Counted from the first letter of the stretch, positions 1-8,719 are shown. The stretch is DNA of 64,000 nucleotides from CAVSIP01 sp963728075 (GCA_963728075.1 CAVSIP010000003.1:124001-188000), one strand, 5' to 3'. The notes: generated from the sequence alone by a model not told the origin. Numbers and translations: made by a program.

Positions 1-1
1 C

Positions 2-919
2 GGCTGCATGAGCTACGGGGAGCCGCAGCGCGGGGGGCACCCCTGGTCGCTGGACGAGGAGAGCGCCCGCCCGTTCTTCCGCCAGGCGCTCGACGCCGGC
101 ATCACCTTCTTCGACACGGCGAACGTGTACTCCGCGGGCAGCAGCGAGGAGATCACCGGGCGCGCCCTGCTGAGCATGGCGACGCGCGAGGAGGTCGTGA
201 TCGCGACGAAGGTGCACGGGCGGATGCGTCCGGGCCCGAACGGCGCCGGCCTGTCGCGCAAGTCGATCATGGCGGAGATCGACGCCAGCCTGCAGCGTCT
301 CGGCACGGACTACGTCGACCTCTACCAGATCCACCGGTTCGACAACCGGACGCCGATCGAGGAGACGCTCGAGGCGCTGCACGACGTGGTGAAGGCGGGC
401 AAGGCTCGCTACATCGGCGCTTCGTCCATGTACGCCTGGCAGTTCGCGAAGATGCAGTACGTCGCCGACCGGCACGGCTGGACGCGGTTCGTCACCATGC
501 AGAACCACTACAACCTGCTGTACCGCGAGGAGGAGCGGGAGATGATCCCGTTCTGTCTCGACCAGGGGGTCGGCCTCATCCCGTGGAGCCCGCTTGCGCG
601 CGGCCGGCTGGCACGGCCGTGGGACGAGAGCACCGCGCGCTCGGAGACCGACGAGTTCGGCCGCTCGCTCTACGACGACGGCGACCGGCCGATCGTGGAC
701 AAGGTCGGCGAGCTCGCCGCGGCGCGCGGCGTACCCCCGGCCCAGGTGGCCCTCGCGTGGATGCTCGCCAAGCCCGGCGTCACCGCACCGATCGTGGGGG
801 CGACCAAGCCGCACCACCTCGACGACGCGGTTGCGGCGCTCGACGTGCAGCTCAGCGAGGACGAGGTCGCCGCGCTGGAAGCGCCGTACCGCCCGCACGA
901 CATCCGCGGTTTCCGCTGA
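2..919 (+). CDS. Aldo/keto reductase, 5' end cut by window edge
   Basis: NAD(P)H-dependent aldo/keto reductase of the (beta/alpha)8 type; the substrate cannot be told. The frame is open from the first bases and reads GCMSYGEP, the conserved stretch that normally sits about 25-30 residues into these proteins, so the ATG at position 8 is internal and the true start lies outside the window. Visible catalytic tetrad candidates are the Asp in FFDTANVYSAG, the Tyr of NVYS, the Lys in VVIATKVHG and the His in LYQIHRFD. The C-terminal cofactor region (PIVGATKPHHLDDAV) is intact and the gene ends normally. It converges on a methyltransferase gene four bases further on. Confidence 0.9.
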   Translation, partial: GCMSYGEPQRGGHPWSLDEESARPFFRQALDAGITFFDTANVYSAGSSEEITGRALLSMATREEVVIATKVHGRMRPGPNGAGLSRKSIMAEIDASLQRLGTDYVDLYQIHRFDNRTPIEETLEALHDVVKAGKARYIGASSMYAWQFAKMQYVADRHGWTRFVTMQNHYNLLYREEEREMIPFCLDQGVGLIPWSPLARGRLARPWDESTARSETDEFGRSLYDDGDRPIVDKVGELAAARGVPPAQVALAWMLAKPGVTAPIVGATKPHHLDDAVAALDVQLSEDEVAALEAPYRPHDIRGFR

Positions 920-923
920 CCCG

Positions 924-1595
924 TCACGTCGGGGCGAACGTGCAGACCTGCGCGCGCCGGTAGTCGACCTCCTCGAGCTCCGGCAGGGTCGGCACGTCGT
1001 ACGCCGCGAGCGTGACCAGCCCCTCGCTCGGGAAGTAGCGACGCCCGGGATCGCCGAGCAGCACGCGTGCCTCGAGGTCGTGGGCGTCGCGCAGCCACGA
1101 CAGCATCCGTTGCGCCATGCCGTGCTCGTAGCAGACGTCGCCGGCGAGGACCACGTCGACGTCGAGCAAGGGAAGATCCAGCAGGTCCTCGTCCGCGTAC
1201 GCCACGTGCACGCCGTTGGCCGCCGCGTTCGCACGTACGGCCGCGCCGGCGTACGGGTCGATGTCCGCGGCGAGCACGGACGCGGCACCGGCCCGTGCAG
1301 CGGCGATCGCGCACAGTCCCGACCCGGCGGCGAGGTCGAGCACCCGCCGGCCGGCGACCTCCGCCGGATGGTCGAGCACGTAGCGGGCGACCGCCTGCCC
1401 GCCGGCCCAGGCGAACGCCCAGAACGGCGGGGGGACGCCTGCCTCGCCGAGGTCGTCCTCGGTCATCTCCCAGATCGGGGTCACCTCGTCGGCGAGGTGC
1501 AGCTGAAGCTCCGGTACGTGCGGCGGGCGTCGCAGCAGCGTGTTACGCACGACGAAGTCATGTCGGCGCGCGGCGAGGTCCGACGGTGGGCTCAC
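924..1595 (-). CDS. Class I SAM-dependent methyltransferase
   Basis: Predicted SAM-dependent methyltransferase of 223 aa, resembling the METTL20/ETFB-lysine or nicotinamide N-methyltransferase-like group. Motif I is VLDLAAGSGLCAIAAA, followed by an acidic post-motif ADIDPYAG and a motif IV-like DVVLAGDVCYE. The open frame runs to 1784, but residues upstream of the GTG at 1595 (VSPPSDLAARRHDFV) look non-coding, and a 223-residue protein matches the usual family length. The substrate is unknown. It is convergent with the aldo/keto reductase gene. Confidence 0.75.
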   Translation of the reverse strand: MSPPSDLAARRHDFVVRNTLLRRPPHVPELQLHLADEVTPIWEMTEDDLGEAGVPPPFWAFAWAGGQAVARYVLDHPAEVAGRRVLDLAAGSGLCAIAAARAGAASVLAADIDPYAGAAVRANAAANGVHVAYADEDLLDLPLLDVDVVLAGDVCYEHGMAQRMLSWLRDAHDLEARVLLGDPGRRYFPSEGLVTLAAYDVPTLPELEEVDYRRAQVCTFAPT

Positions 1596-1782
1596 TGCAT
1601 CAGCATGCCCGTTCCAGCAACGACGATCGGACCTCGGTTCCACCCGCGCCGGTCTGGATGTCATGCTGGCGCACACCGCTCCAGACCCCGGCGGACCGAT
1701 CATCCAACCGAATCGGGGACCGATCGTGCATCCGCCTGAGCGAGGCCCTGCCCGAGTGGTGCTGTCGACTGTTGGGCGGCTC

Positions 1783-1926
1783 ATGCGGACGCTGCTGCGG
1801 CTTCACGGTGACGCCCTGGGCAATGCCGAGCAGGCCGTGCAGCGCAACGAGGAGAGCCGGCGACACCGGGAGCGCGTACAGGCCGATGTCGACGAGATCG
1901 TGGATACGCAGTCGGCACCGCGCTGA
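1783..1926 (+). CDS. Possible 47-aa charged small protein
   Basis: A short frame starting at an ATG (MRTLLRLHGDALGN) with a strong G/C bias in third positions (roughly 39 of 47 codons) and a charged, helical composition rich in Glu, Arg and Gln. I do not recognise it. No convincing ribosome binding site is visible, and the antisense frame here is also open. It stops seven bases before the convergent dihydrofolate reductase-like gene. It could equally be chance coding potential. Confidence 0.25.
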   Translation: MRTLLRLHGDALGNAEQAVQRNEESRRHRERVQADVDEIVDTQSAPR

Positions 1927-1933
1927 TGCGGGC

Positions 1934-2524
1934 TCAGCGGATGGGCCGGTAGCGACAGACCTGGACGCCGGTCGCAGTGGTGGCAGCCGAGATGAGCTCG
2001 AAGCGCCGCATCCCACCGTCGGCTGGGAACAACGTCTTGCCGCCGCCGAGGGTGATCGGCTCGATCATGAGGATCAACTCGTCTACGAGGCCCGTCCCGA
2101 GCAGCGCCCGCGCGACCGACAGGCTGCCGTAGACGTAGAGGTCGCCGCCCGGCCTCTCGCGCAGGCGCGCGACCTTGTCGAGCAGGTCGGCGCCCCGGAT
2201 GATCGTCGTGGGGTGCCAGGTCAGATCCGGCTCGGACAGCGAGTCGGAGACCACGTACTTCTGCGTACGGTTGACCCAGTCGGCAAACGGGTCACCTCCT
2301 CGGCCCGGCCACGCCGCCGAAGAGACCTCGTAGGTTCGGCGGCCCTGCAGCAGGGCCTCGCTGTTCTCCGCGACCTCGCCCATGACCGGACCCATCACCT
2401 CGGGGTCGAAGAACGGGATCGACCAGCCGCCGTGACGGAAGCCGCCGCTGGTGTCCTCCTGCGGCCCGCCCGGCGCCTGTACGACGCCGTCCAAGCTCAT
2501 GAACTCGCTCACCACAACCCGCAT
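1934..2524 (-). CDS. Dihydrofolate reductase family protein (RibD C-terminal fold)
   Basis: A 196-aa protein of the RibD C-terminal/dihydrofolate-reductase-like fold. The N-terminus MRVVVSEFMSLDGVV and the following QAPGG are hallmark residues, as are LYVYGSLSVARALL and the C-terminal FELISAATTATGVQV. These proteins bind NADPH, but the substrate of most family members is unknown. The ATG at 2524 has a strong ribosome binding site (GGAAGGAG five bases upstream). The open frame extends 19 codons further, but that part lacks family similarity. It is a single gene with no clear operon partner. Confidence 0.85.
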   Translation of the reverse strand: MRVVVSEFMSLDGVVQAPGGPQEDTSGGFRHGGWSIPFFDPEVMGPVMGEVAENSEALLQGRRTYEVSSAAWPGRGGDPFADWVNRTQKYVVSDSLSEPDLTWHPTTIIRGADLLDKVARLRERPGGDLYVYGSLSVARALLGTGLVDELILMIEPITLGGGKTLFPADGGMRRFELISAATTATGVQVCRYRPIR

Positions 2525-2852
2525 GTCGCTCCTTCCATCTGCGATCTCGACCAGTAGACGCCGCGACGGCCCCGAGGTCATCGGTCACCGGATTGTCGAC
2601 CGATGCGAGCGCCCGACAGCGACAGGTCCATGTGAGTTGTGCGGGTGTCCGGCATTGGCGCCGCGACGGACGCGAGCCATAGCGCCGCGACCTGCTTGAT
2701 GGCGAGTGGCCGGGGCTTACGAGACCCCTCCATTAGGGCTAGGCCAATGTAGTCCGTTCGGTCCGAAAAGGGCTGGTCGTCCCGCCGAGGAGAGTTTCGC
2801 GGTGTTCACTCATCGCAGCCGGATGGTCACCCCCTGGGGAGAGGAGACCCCA
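2525..2852. other. 328-nt non-coding stretch
   Basis: No convincing gene. Apparent frames here lack the third-position GC bias of the neighbours, and the base composition is less GC-rich. It must hold the divergent promoters for the reductase-like gene and the DUF4352 gene, but I could not identify clear -35/-10 elements. A short direct repeat GTCCGTTCGGTCCG lies near 2753-2766. Confidence 0.5.
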
Positions 2853-3524
2853 ATGTCAGAGTCGCCAGAGTCGCAGGAGCCACTCAGTAAGAAAGACGCT
2901 CGTGCCCAGGCGGCGGCCGCCAAGGCCTACGCAAAGTCGCAGCGACCGTGGTTCATGCGTCACAAGATAATGAGCGGCCTGGGGGCGCTCATCCTCATCA
3001 TCATCATCGCCTCCGCAGCGAGTAGTGGTGGAAGCGGCACGAAGGACACTGCCGATACCAGTGCAGCGGCCCCCGCAAGTAGTGCCCCCGCCAGCAGCGC
3101 ACCCGCGAGTAGCGCACCCGCCAGCAAGCCAAAGACGGCGACCATCGGCACGCCTGTCCGGGACGGGAAGTTCGAGTTCACCGCGTCGAGTGTCAAGCCG
3201 GGCCCCAACCACGTCGGAGGCGACGGGTTCGGGAAAGACGCGCAGGGTCAGTACTGGTACGTCAGCGTCAAGGTCGAGAATATCGGCGATAAGCCCCAGT
3301 CCTTCTTCGGCTCTAACCAGTACATGTATGTCGGAAAGAAGAAGTACGGGGCCGACGATGAGGCCGCCATGTACCTCGACAACTCGAAGTCGCTGTACGA
3401 GGACATCAACCCCGGCAACTCGGTCTCAGGCACAGTGATCTTCGATCTACCCAAGGGCGCCACACCTACCTCGCTCGACCTCCACGACTCCGCTTTCTCC
3501 GGAGGCGTCACAATCAAGATCTAG
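2853..3524 (+). CDS. Membrane-anchored DUF4352-type surface protein
   Basis: A 223-aa protein with a charged cytoplasmic N-terminus, one hydrophobic segment at about residues 41-57 (GLGALILIIIIASAA), a low-complexity Ser/Ala/Pro linker made of repeated SSAPA units (about 70-95) and an extracytoplasmic beta-rich domain. The domain has the DUF4352 pattern (YWYVSVKVENIGDKP, NPGNSVSGTVIFDLP). The ATG at 2853 follows GGAGAGGAG; the longer upstream frame has no such support. Codons such as AAG, GAT and AAT are commoner than in neighbouring genes. The role is unknown; these domains usually lie outside the membrane. A terminator hairpin follows. Confidence 0.75.
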   Translation: MSESPESQEPLSKKDARAQAAAAKAYAKSQRPWFMRHKIMSGLGALILIIIIASAASSGGSGTKDTADTSAAAPASSAPASSAPASSAPASKPKTATIGTPVRDGKFEFTASSVKPGPNHVGGDGFGKDAQGQYWYVSVKVENIGDKPQSFFGSNQYMYVGKKKYGADDEAAMYLDNSKSLYEDINPGNSVSGTVIFDLPKGATPTSLDLHDSAFSGGVTIKI

Positions 3525-3535
3525 GGCAACGAAAC

Positions 3536-3581
3536 GCCGAGGAGCCCCGACCTTCGTCAGCAAAGGGCGGGGCTCTTCGGC
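3536..3581 (+). terminator. Terminator-like hairpin after DUF4352 gene
   Basis: The arms GCCGA...GAGCCCCG and CGGGGCTC...TTCGGC pair across a loop around 3551-3563. There is no T-run, as is common in high-GC actinobacteria. It begins 12 bases after the stop codon. Confidence 0.6.
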
Positions 3582-3820
3582 TGTACCAGCCCGGTGGCAG
3601 CGCTGAGTGCTCAGCCAAGAGGTATTGGCCTGGGAAGCGCTGAAGAGGCGGCCCTGGCACCCGGCCTTTGAAGCTAGAAGACGCGCTAAACCCTGTCGCA
3701 CCACCTAGCGACAGTGTTGGTGCGCAGTGGCTGAGTCAACTGGGTGTTGACGCTCGCCTCTCGTCAAGACATTGCGTCCCCCGCGGCATCCCCCGGCGCT
3801 CGGGCGGTGAAGATGGACGG

Positions 3821-5023
3821 GTGACCTACGACGTCGCAGCCGTCCGAGCGCGGTTCCCTGCTCTGGCCGAGGGAGCCGCCCACTTCGATGGTCCCGGTGG
3901 GAGCCAGACACCGGTCGACGTCGCCCAGGCGGTGGCGGGCGCCATGACGACGGCGATGGCCAACCGGGGCAGTGTCACCGCCGCCGAGCGGGCGGCCGAC
4001 GCAGTCGTCGTCGATGCGCGGCGCGCGGTCGCCGACCTCGTGGGCGGGGACCCGTCCGGCGTGGTGTTCGGCCGGAGCATGACGGCGGTGACGTACGACG
4101 TCGCCCGCGCGCTCGCGAAGACCTGGCAGCCCGGCGACGAGGTCGTCGTCACTCGGCTGGACCACGACGCGAACATCCGGCCCTGGGTGCAGGCCGCGCA
4201 GGCCACCGGCACGACGGTGCGCTGGGCCGGATTCGACCGCGCGACCGGAGAGCTTCCGGTCGAGGAGGTGGCTGGCCTGCTCACTGACCGCACGCGGCTC
4301 GTCGCAGTGACCGCGGCGTCGAACCTGCTCGGCACGATGCCGGACGTGCACAGCATCGCGGCGTCCGCACACGACGCCGGCGCGCTCGTCTACGTCGATG
4401 GCGTGCACTACACGCCGCACGCGTACGTCGACGTCGCCGCGCTCGGCGCCGACTTCTACGCCTGCTCGCCGTACAAGTTCCTCGGCCCGCACCTCGGCGC
4501 GGTGGTGGCCGCACCAGCGCTGCTCGAGACGCTGCACCCGGACAAGCTGCTGCCGTCTGCCGAGTCGGTACCCGAGCGGTTCGAGCTGGGGACGCTGCCC
4601 TACGAGCAGCTGGCCGGCGTCACTGCTGCGGTCGGCTTCCTCGCCGGCCTGTCGAACGGAGCCGCGGGCACCCGCCGGGAGCGGCTGCAGGTCTCGATGA
4701 CAGCACTGGGGCAGCACGAGGCCGCGATGCAGGCGCGCCTGGACGACGGGCTGAGCCGGCTGCGGGAGGTGCGGCTGTACGGGCAGGCGGTACGCCGGAC
4801 GCCGACGACGCTGTTCTCGGTCGCCGGCTGGCAACCGGCCGAGGTCTACGCCGCGCTCGCCGCGCGCGGGGTGAACGCCCCCGCCGGGTCGTTCTACGCC
4901 GTGGAGGCTGCGCGCTGGATCGGGCTGGGCGATGCCGGTGCCGTACGTGCCGGCATCGCCCCGTACACCGACGCCGCCGACGTTGACCGGCTGCTCGACG
5001 CCGTGTTGTCGCTCAACGGGTGA
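3821..5023 (+). CDS. Cysteine desulfurase-like PLP enzyme (class V aminotransferase)
   Basis: A 400-aa fold-type I PLP enzyme of the cysteine desulfurase-like (TIGR01976-type) group. VTYDVAAVRARFPAL opens the family-typical N-terminus, so the GTG at 3821 is preferred over the 51-residue upstream extension, which has poor codon bias. The Schiff-base lysine lies in YACSPYKFLGPHLG, and the cofactor aspartate and histidine are in YVDGVHYTPH. The C-terminal domain (PTTLFSVAGWQPAEVY) is complete. No Suf/Isc genes are adjacent, so a house-keeping Fe-S role is not supported; the amino acid substrate is unknown. Its 3' end overlaps the convergent gene by 11 bp. Confidence 0.85.
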   Translation: MTYDVAAVRARFPALAEGAAHFDGPGGSQTPVDVAQAVAGAMTTAMANRGSVTAAERAADAVVVDARRAVADLVGGDPSGVVFGRSMTAVTYDVARALAKTWQPGDEVVVTRLDHDANIRPWVQAAQATGTTVRWAGFDRATGELPVEEVAGLLTDRTRLVAVTAASNLLGTMPDVHSIAASAHDAGALVYVDGVHYTPHAYVDVAALGADFYACSPYKFLGPHLGAVVAAPALLETLHPDKLLPSAESVPERFELGTLPYEQLAGVTAAVGFLAGLSNGAAGTRRERLQVSMTALGQHEAAMQARLDDGLSRLREVRLYGQAVRRTPTTLFSVAGWQPAEVYAALAARGVNAPAGSFYAVEAARWIGLGDAGAVRAGIAPYTDAADVDRLLDAVLSLNG

Positions 5024-5825
5024 CCACGAATCGGACCAGGTAGCGGGCCACCGGCCCGGCGTCACGCGCCGGCGGCTTCTCGTACAGCCACAGGTTGGTA
5101 TGGCCGGGCCCCATGGCCCGTACGGTCCAGCGGGTCTCGGACGGGGAGCCCACCAGGCCCTCGGGATGCGGTAGTGCCACGACGCTGGTCGCGGTCACCT
5201 GGATGACGGCCGGGTCGGGTGCACCCGCGACGTACCAGGAGTAGCCGCAGCTGACGCAGGTACGCAGCGCGATGTCGGCCTGCTGGCCGGCCCGCAGGTA
5301 CACGAGCCGGCCGTTGTCGAGCTCGGCCAGCCGTCCGGGTCCGCCTGAGGGGACGCTGATGTCGATGACCAGCCGCGCCGGCCCGGTCAGCGTGAACACG
5401 TGCAGCGCGGCGCGCTGCCAGATCCCGATCCCGAACGACAGCACGCCTTCGAAGTCACCGGCCGCCTTCACCTGGCGCAACACCGGCAGGTCGTACCGGC
5501 CAGGCAGCCCGGCGTACGTCGGCGCACCCGCCGCTGTGTGCGCGGTGGCGGGAGCGAACACGACCTTGAGGAACGCCTTGCCGCCGAGCGGAACGGGCAG
5601 GCCGGAGGCGTCCTGGACGACCTCTGACACCCAGCTCACGGTGTGCCGTGCCGGCAGCGACCCGGAGAACTGGAAGACCAGCCGGTCGTAGCCAGGGTGC
5701 GCCGCGGCCCGCACCGCGGTCAGCTGCGGTGTCGCCGCAGCGGCGGCAGGCGGGACGACCGCCAGCACGGGAGTGACGACGAGCAGCGCAGTACCGATGC
5801 TGCGCAGGACCAGGGAGCGGCGCAT
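5013..5825 (-). CDS. Secreted AMIN-like domain fused to chagasin-like (I42) inhibitor domain
   Basis: A 270-aa exported protein. Residues 1-29 form a signal peptide (basic start MRRSLVLR, hydrophobic core, AAAAAT cleavage region). Residues about 35-170 match the AMIN-like domain of actinobacterial lipoproteins (AHPGYDRLVFQFSG, VFTLTGPARLVIDI). The C-terminal about 95 residues look like a chagasin/I42 protease-inhibitor fold: SCGYSWYVAG corresponds to the NPTTGYxW loop, and GPGHTNLWLYEKPP to the GxG...RPW loop. The ATG at 5825 has GGAGG six bases upstream. There is no lipobox cysteine. The fusion suggests a cell-wall-associated protein that may inhibit cysteine peptidases; that function is inferred. 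Confidence 0.7.
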   Translation of the reverse strand: MRRSLVLRSIGTALLVVTPVLAVVPPAAAAATPQLTAVRAAAHPGYDRLVFQFSGSLPARHTVSWVSEVVQDASGLPVPLGGKAFLKVVFAPATAHTAAGAPTYAGLPGRYDLPVLRQVKAAGDFEGVLSFGIGIWQRAALHVFTLTGPARLVIDISVPSGGPGRLAELDNGRLVYLRAGQQADIALRTCVSCGYSWYVAGAPDPAVIQVTATSVVALPHPEGLVGSPSETRWTVRAMGPGHTNLWLYEKPPARDAGPVARYLVRFVVTR

Positions 5826-6014
5826 GTCAACCTCCAGACACGCAGAACCCGACACTGATGGCGTACTGCGCGGGTGGTGTCGTTCGCCAGAGGACTAAGC
5901 CCCTGCCGCGGCCTCGGCTGCCTGCCCACCGAGGGCTGATGGACGTTCGGCCCTGGGCTCACAGCTGTGGCGCGCGAAGGCTCGAGGCGTACCCGTGCAG
6001 TCGAGGAGGCAGAG

Positions 6015-6482
6015 ATGCCCAGCCGCGCCGTCATCGACGACTTCCTGGCCCAGCAGCACGTCGCCTTCGTGGGTGTGTCCCGCGACGACAAGCAGTTCGC
6101 GAACGCGGTGTACCGGCACCTGCGCGACGGCGGACGGACCCTCTACCCGGTGAACGGGCCCGCTGAGGGAGCGGCGATCGAGGGCGACGTGTCGTACCCA
6201 TGGCTCGCCGACGTGCCGGACCCGCTCGACGGCGTCGTCGTCATGGTGCCGCCGGACCGTGCCGCGGACGTGGTGCGGGAGGCGCTGGACCGCGGCGCAC
6301 CGCGGGTGTGGCTGTACCGCGGGGTGGGTCGTGGTGCGGACACCGACGAGGCCGTGGCGCTGTGCCGGGAGCGTGGCGTTCCCGTGGTGGACGGCGCCTG
6401 CCCGTTCATGTTCGCCGCCCCCGTCACCGGCGTGCACAAGTGGCACGGCCGCTTCAGCCGCCGTCGCTTCTCTGCCGCCTGA
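6015..6482 (+). CDS. CoA-binding domain protein (YccU-like)
   Basis: A 155-aa stand-alone CoA-binding Rossmann domain. Recognisable elements are HVAFVGVSRDDKQFANAVYRHL, the turn VYPVN-like LYPVNGPAE, the middle LDGVVVMVPPDRAADVV, and the C-terminal GVPVVDGACPFMF. The start ATG at 6015 is preceded by GAGGAGG. Such proteins bind CoA or acyl-CoA; the physiological role is mostly unknown. It is divergent from the AMIN-like gene, and its 3' end overlaps the convergent MFS gene by 29 bp. Confidence 0.8.
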   Translation: MPSRAVIDDFLAQQHVAFVGVSRDDKQFANAVYRHLRDGGRTLYPVNGPAEGAAIEGDVSYPWLADVPDPLDGVVVMVPPDRAADVVREALDRGAPRVWLYRGVGRGADTDEAVALCRERGVPVVDGACPFMFAAPVTGVHKWHGRFSRRRFSAA

Positions 6483-7803
6483 TCTCCCTGGCCGTGCGCA
6501 GCCGGCGCGCCGCCGCTACCGCGGCGTGCTCCAGCCGGATGCCCCGCTCCGCCAGCCGCTTGCGCAGCAGGTACCGAGAGCGCAGCACCCCGAGGAGGCC
6601 GAGGATCCACATCGCGTACTGCACGGCGAACGCGGCGCGGAACGCGCCCAGCGAGTGCGCGCTGCCCGCGCCCGGCTCCACGGCGTCGAGCACGATCCCG
6701 ATCAGCAGGATCGTCGACAGCGACGCGACGAAGCCACCGACGTTGACGATGCCGCTGGCGCTCCCGCGGCGAATGGCCGGGTTCTCCGTACGGGCGTAGT
6801 CGAAGCCGACCATGGACCCCGGCCCGTTCGTACCGAGCACCACGACGAGGACCACGAGCAGCCACATCGGTGCGCGGCCCGGCCAGGCGAGGACTGTCGT
6901 CCAGGTCGCGGCCGTGGCACCGACGATCGCGATGACCAGCAGCGACCGGCGGAACGGCCAGCCACCGGCCAGCCGCCCGAAGACCGGCCCGACGAGCATC
7001 GCCACGACGACCAGCAGCGTCAGCAGCGCGCCGGCGGTGCCCCGGCCGACGCCCTCGCCGCTGACCAGGAAGGGGTAGCCCCACAACAGACCGAACACGG
7101 TGCCGGAGAACTGCGTCGAGAAGTGGGTCCACAGCCCCATCCGGGTGCCGGGCTCGCGCCACGCCAGCCGCAGCTCCCGGCGTACGTCGGCCCAGTGGCG
7201 GGCCATGGCGGCCGTGACTCCCGGCGGCGCGTCGACGACCTGCCAGCGGACCATGGCCGCCGCCAGCACGCTGAGCGCGCCGACGCCGGCGAACGACGCC
7301 GTCCAGCCGACGCTGCGCAGCATCGCCAGCAGCGGGTAGGCGGCCGCGATCTGCCCCAGCTGGCCGAGGATGCCGGTCAGCTGCGTCACGACCGGCGCCT
7401 GCCGGGGCGGGAACCAGGCGGTCACGAGCGCGAGCACGCTGATGAACGTCATGGCGTCGCCCGTGCCGACGAGCACGCGGGCGGCCACCGCGGCCGGGAC
7501 GCTGTGCGCGAACGCGAGCCCGACCTGACCGGCGGCCATGACCAGCGCGCCTGTGGTGACCAGCCGACGGGTGCCGAAGCGGTCGAGCAGGATGCCCACC
7601 GGCACCTGCATGCCGGCGTACACGGCCAGCTGCAGCACGGCGAACAGCGACAGCTCCGAGGCGCTGGCATGGAACCGCTGCTGGGCCAGCAGGCCCGCCA
7701 CGCTCAGCGACGAGCGCTGCAGCACCGCGACGGCGTACGCCGCGACGCCGATCGCCCAGATCGTCCAGGCGCGGCGGGCGGAGGCGGGCACGGTGCCGGT
7801 CAC
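6454..7803 (-). CDS. MFS transporter
   Basis: A polytopic major facilitator superfamily permease of about 449 aa with 12 predicted hydrophobic segments; the substrate is unknown. The MFS A-like motif GILLDRFGTRRLV lies after TM2, and the second-half equivalent around GRLAGGWPFRRSL is visible. The N-terminus ARRAWTIWAIGVAAYAVAVLQRSSL is typical of nitrate/nitrite-porter-like or anion:cation-symporter-like MFS proteins. Candidate GTG starts lie at 7812, 7803 and 7791; 7803 was chosen, but none has a strong ribosome binding site. Confidence 0.8.
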   Translation of the reverse strand: MTGTVPASARRAWTIWAIGVAAYAVAVLQRSSLSVAGLLAQQRFHASASELSLFAVLQLAVYAGMQVPVGILLDRFGTRRLVTTGALVMAAGQVGLAFAHSVPAAVAARVLVGTGDAMTFISVLALVTAWFPPRQAPVVTQLTGILGQLGQIAAAYPLLAMLRSVGWTASFAGVGALSVLAAAMVRWQVVDAPPGVTAAMARHWADVRRELRLAWREPGTRMGLWTHFSTQFSGTVFGLLWGYPFLVSGEGVGRGTAGALLTLLVVVAMLVGPVFGRLAGGWPFRRSLLVIAIVGATAATWTTVLAWPGRAPMWLLVVLVVVLGTNGPGSMVGFDYARTENPAIRRGSASGIVNVGGFVASLSTILLIGIVLDAVEPGAGSAHSLGAFRAAFAVQYAMWILGLLGVLRSRYLLRKRLAERGIRLEHAAVAAARRLRTAREIRRQRSDGG

Positions 7804-7897
7804 GAGGAACACCGTGCCCGAACGCCCACGGCATGAAGCCGCCCGGGTGCCCCTGGGAGGGGTCCGCCAAGGGCTCCGGGCGGCGTGGGTCCAGGGT

Positions 7898-7923
7898 CTG
7901 TCCGGAGGACCCCATCCGGACAG
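7898..7923. repeat. 9-bp inverted repeat upstream of MFS gene
   Basis: CTGTCCGGA and TCCGGACAG form perfect arms separated by 8 bases in the divergent region between the MFS gene and the two-TM protein gene. It could be a regulator operator or a hairpin; nothing else identifies it. Confidence 0.4.
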
Positions 7924-8010
7924 GGTCTTCCGCAGGCGCATTCAGGACGTTCGTCCCCACGTGGACGGGCTGGCCTGGCACGAACCTTGAGATGTCGAAA
8001 ACAACCGACC

Positions 8011-8024
8011 ACCACCCGGGTGGT
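8011..8024. promoter_or_regulatory. 14-bp perfect palindrome upstream of 8045 gene
   Basis: ACCACCCGGGTGGT is a perfect palindrome ending 20 bases before the start codon and just before the ribosome binding site (AGGAGG at 8032-8037). Its position suits an operator for repression of the downstream gene. The regulator is unknown. Confidence 0.4.
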
Positions 8025-8044
8025 CACAGCAAGGAGGGGTCACC

Positions 8045-8653
8045 ATGCGCCGGAGGCAGTTCGACGCACTTCTCACCGTTGCAGGCGCCGCCCTGACCAT
8101 CGTGCTCGTGGCGGCGGGCGCACTGCTCCTGTGGGGGCACAACTTCGCGAACGACAACGTCCGCACCCAGCTGTCCCAGCAGAAGATCTACTTCCCCGAC
8201 GCGGGGAGCAAGGCGCTGCAGGCGGACCCGGAGATCACCAAGTACGTGACTCCGTACGCAGGCGAGCAGGTGCTGACGGGCCAGCAGGCCCAGGTCTTCG
8301 CGGACCACTACATCGGGGTCCACCTCCGCGGCATCGCGGACGGCAAGACCTACTCCGAGGTCAGCAACGAGGTCCAGGCGCTGCGCGCCAGCAACCCGGA
8401 CTCGCCGGACCTGGCCAAGCTCCAGGGCCAGCAGGACTCGCTGTTCCGCGGTGAGTCGCTGCGCGGGATGCTCCTCACCGCGTACGCCTGGTGGAAGATG
8501 GGCCAGATCGCGCTGATCAGCGCCTGGGTCAGCTTCGGCGGCGCCGCCGTGATGCTCATCCTCACGGTCCTGGGTGTGTACCACCAGCGCAAGGTCAGCC
8601 CCGAAGAGCAGCTGCGCCTGGGCCTGCCGAAGGCGGAGGCCGCCGCGCACTGA
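8045..8653 (+). CDS. Two-TM membrane protein, paralogue of the 52747-53244 gene
   Basis: A 202-aa membrane protein with TM segments at about residues 9-30 and 152-175 flanking an extracytoplasmic domain of about 120 residues. Characteristic stretches are VRTQLSQQKIYFPD, ADHYIGVHLRGIADGKTYSEV and LFRGESLRGMLLTAYAWW. The gene at 52747-53244 (minus strand) has the same plan and matching blocks (VVSQLKQEKIVTAED, SGGKTFAEL, GDSLRSALLSSVLAW). Both starts share the leader AGGAGGGGTCAC. Proteins of this layout are widespread in Actinobacteria and sometimes carry a misleading LigA dioxygenase label. The function is unknown. A strong terminator follows. Confidence 0.7.
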   Translation: MRRRQFDALLTVAGAALTIVLVAAGALLLWGHNFANDNVRTQLSQQKIYFPDAGSKALQADPEITKYVTPYAGEQVLTGQQAQVFADHYIGVHLRGIADGKTYSEVSNEVQALRASNPDSPDLAKLQGQQDSLFRGESLRGMLLTAYAWWKMGQIALISAWVSFGGAAVMLILTVLGVYHQRKVSPEEQLRLGLPKAEAAAH

Positions 8654-8686
8654 ACCAGCGCTGACGCTCCCGAGCGCAGCGACTCC

Positions 8687-8719
8687 TCGGGCCCGGTCCC
8701 CTTCGGGGGCCGGGCCCGA
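8687..8719 (+). terminator. Strong intrinsic terminator hairpin
   Basis: A 15-bp stem, TCGGGCCCGG(T)CCCC pairing with GGGG(C)CGGGCCCGA with one G-T pair, is closed by a short TTC loop. It begins 33 bases after the stop codon of the two-TM gene and precedes the thioesterase gene. Confidence 0.75.

Noticed and set aside
1600..2016. 138-codon minus-strand frame
   Set aside because: It has poor codon bias and overlaps the reductase-like gene and the methyltransferase start; no domain is visible.
5892..5906. AGGACTAAGCCCC near the CoA-binding gene
   Set aside because: It is similar to a DosR box only by chance positions; spacing and right arm do not fit.
8045..8653. LigA-type ring-opening dioxygenase
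   Set aside because: The protein is a two-TM membrane protein with no metal-binding dioxygenase motif; such labels for this family look like annotation drift.
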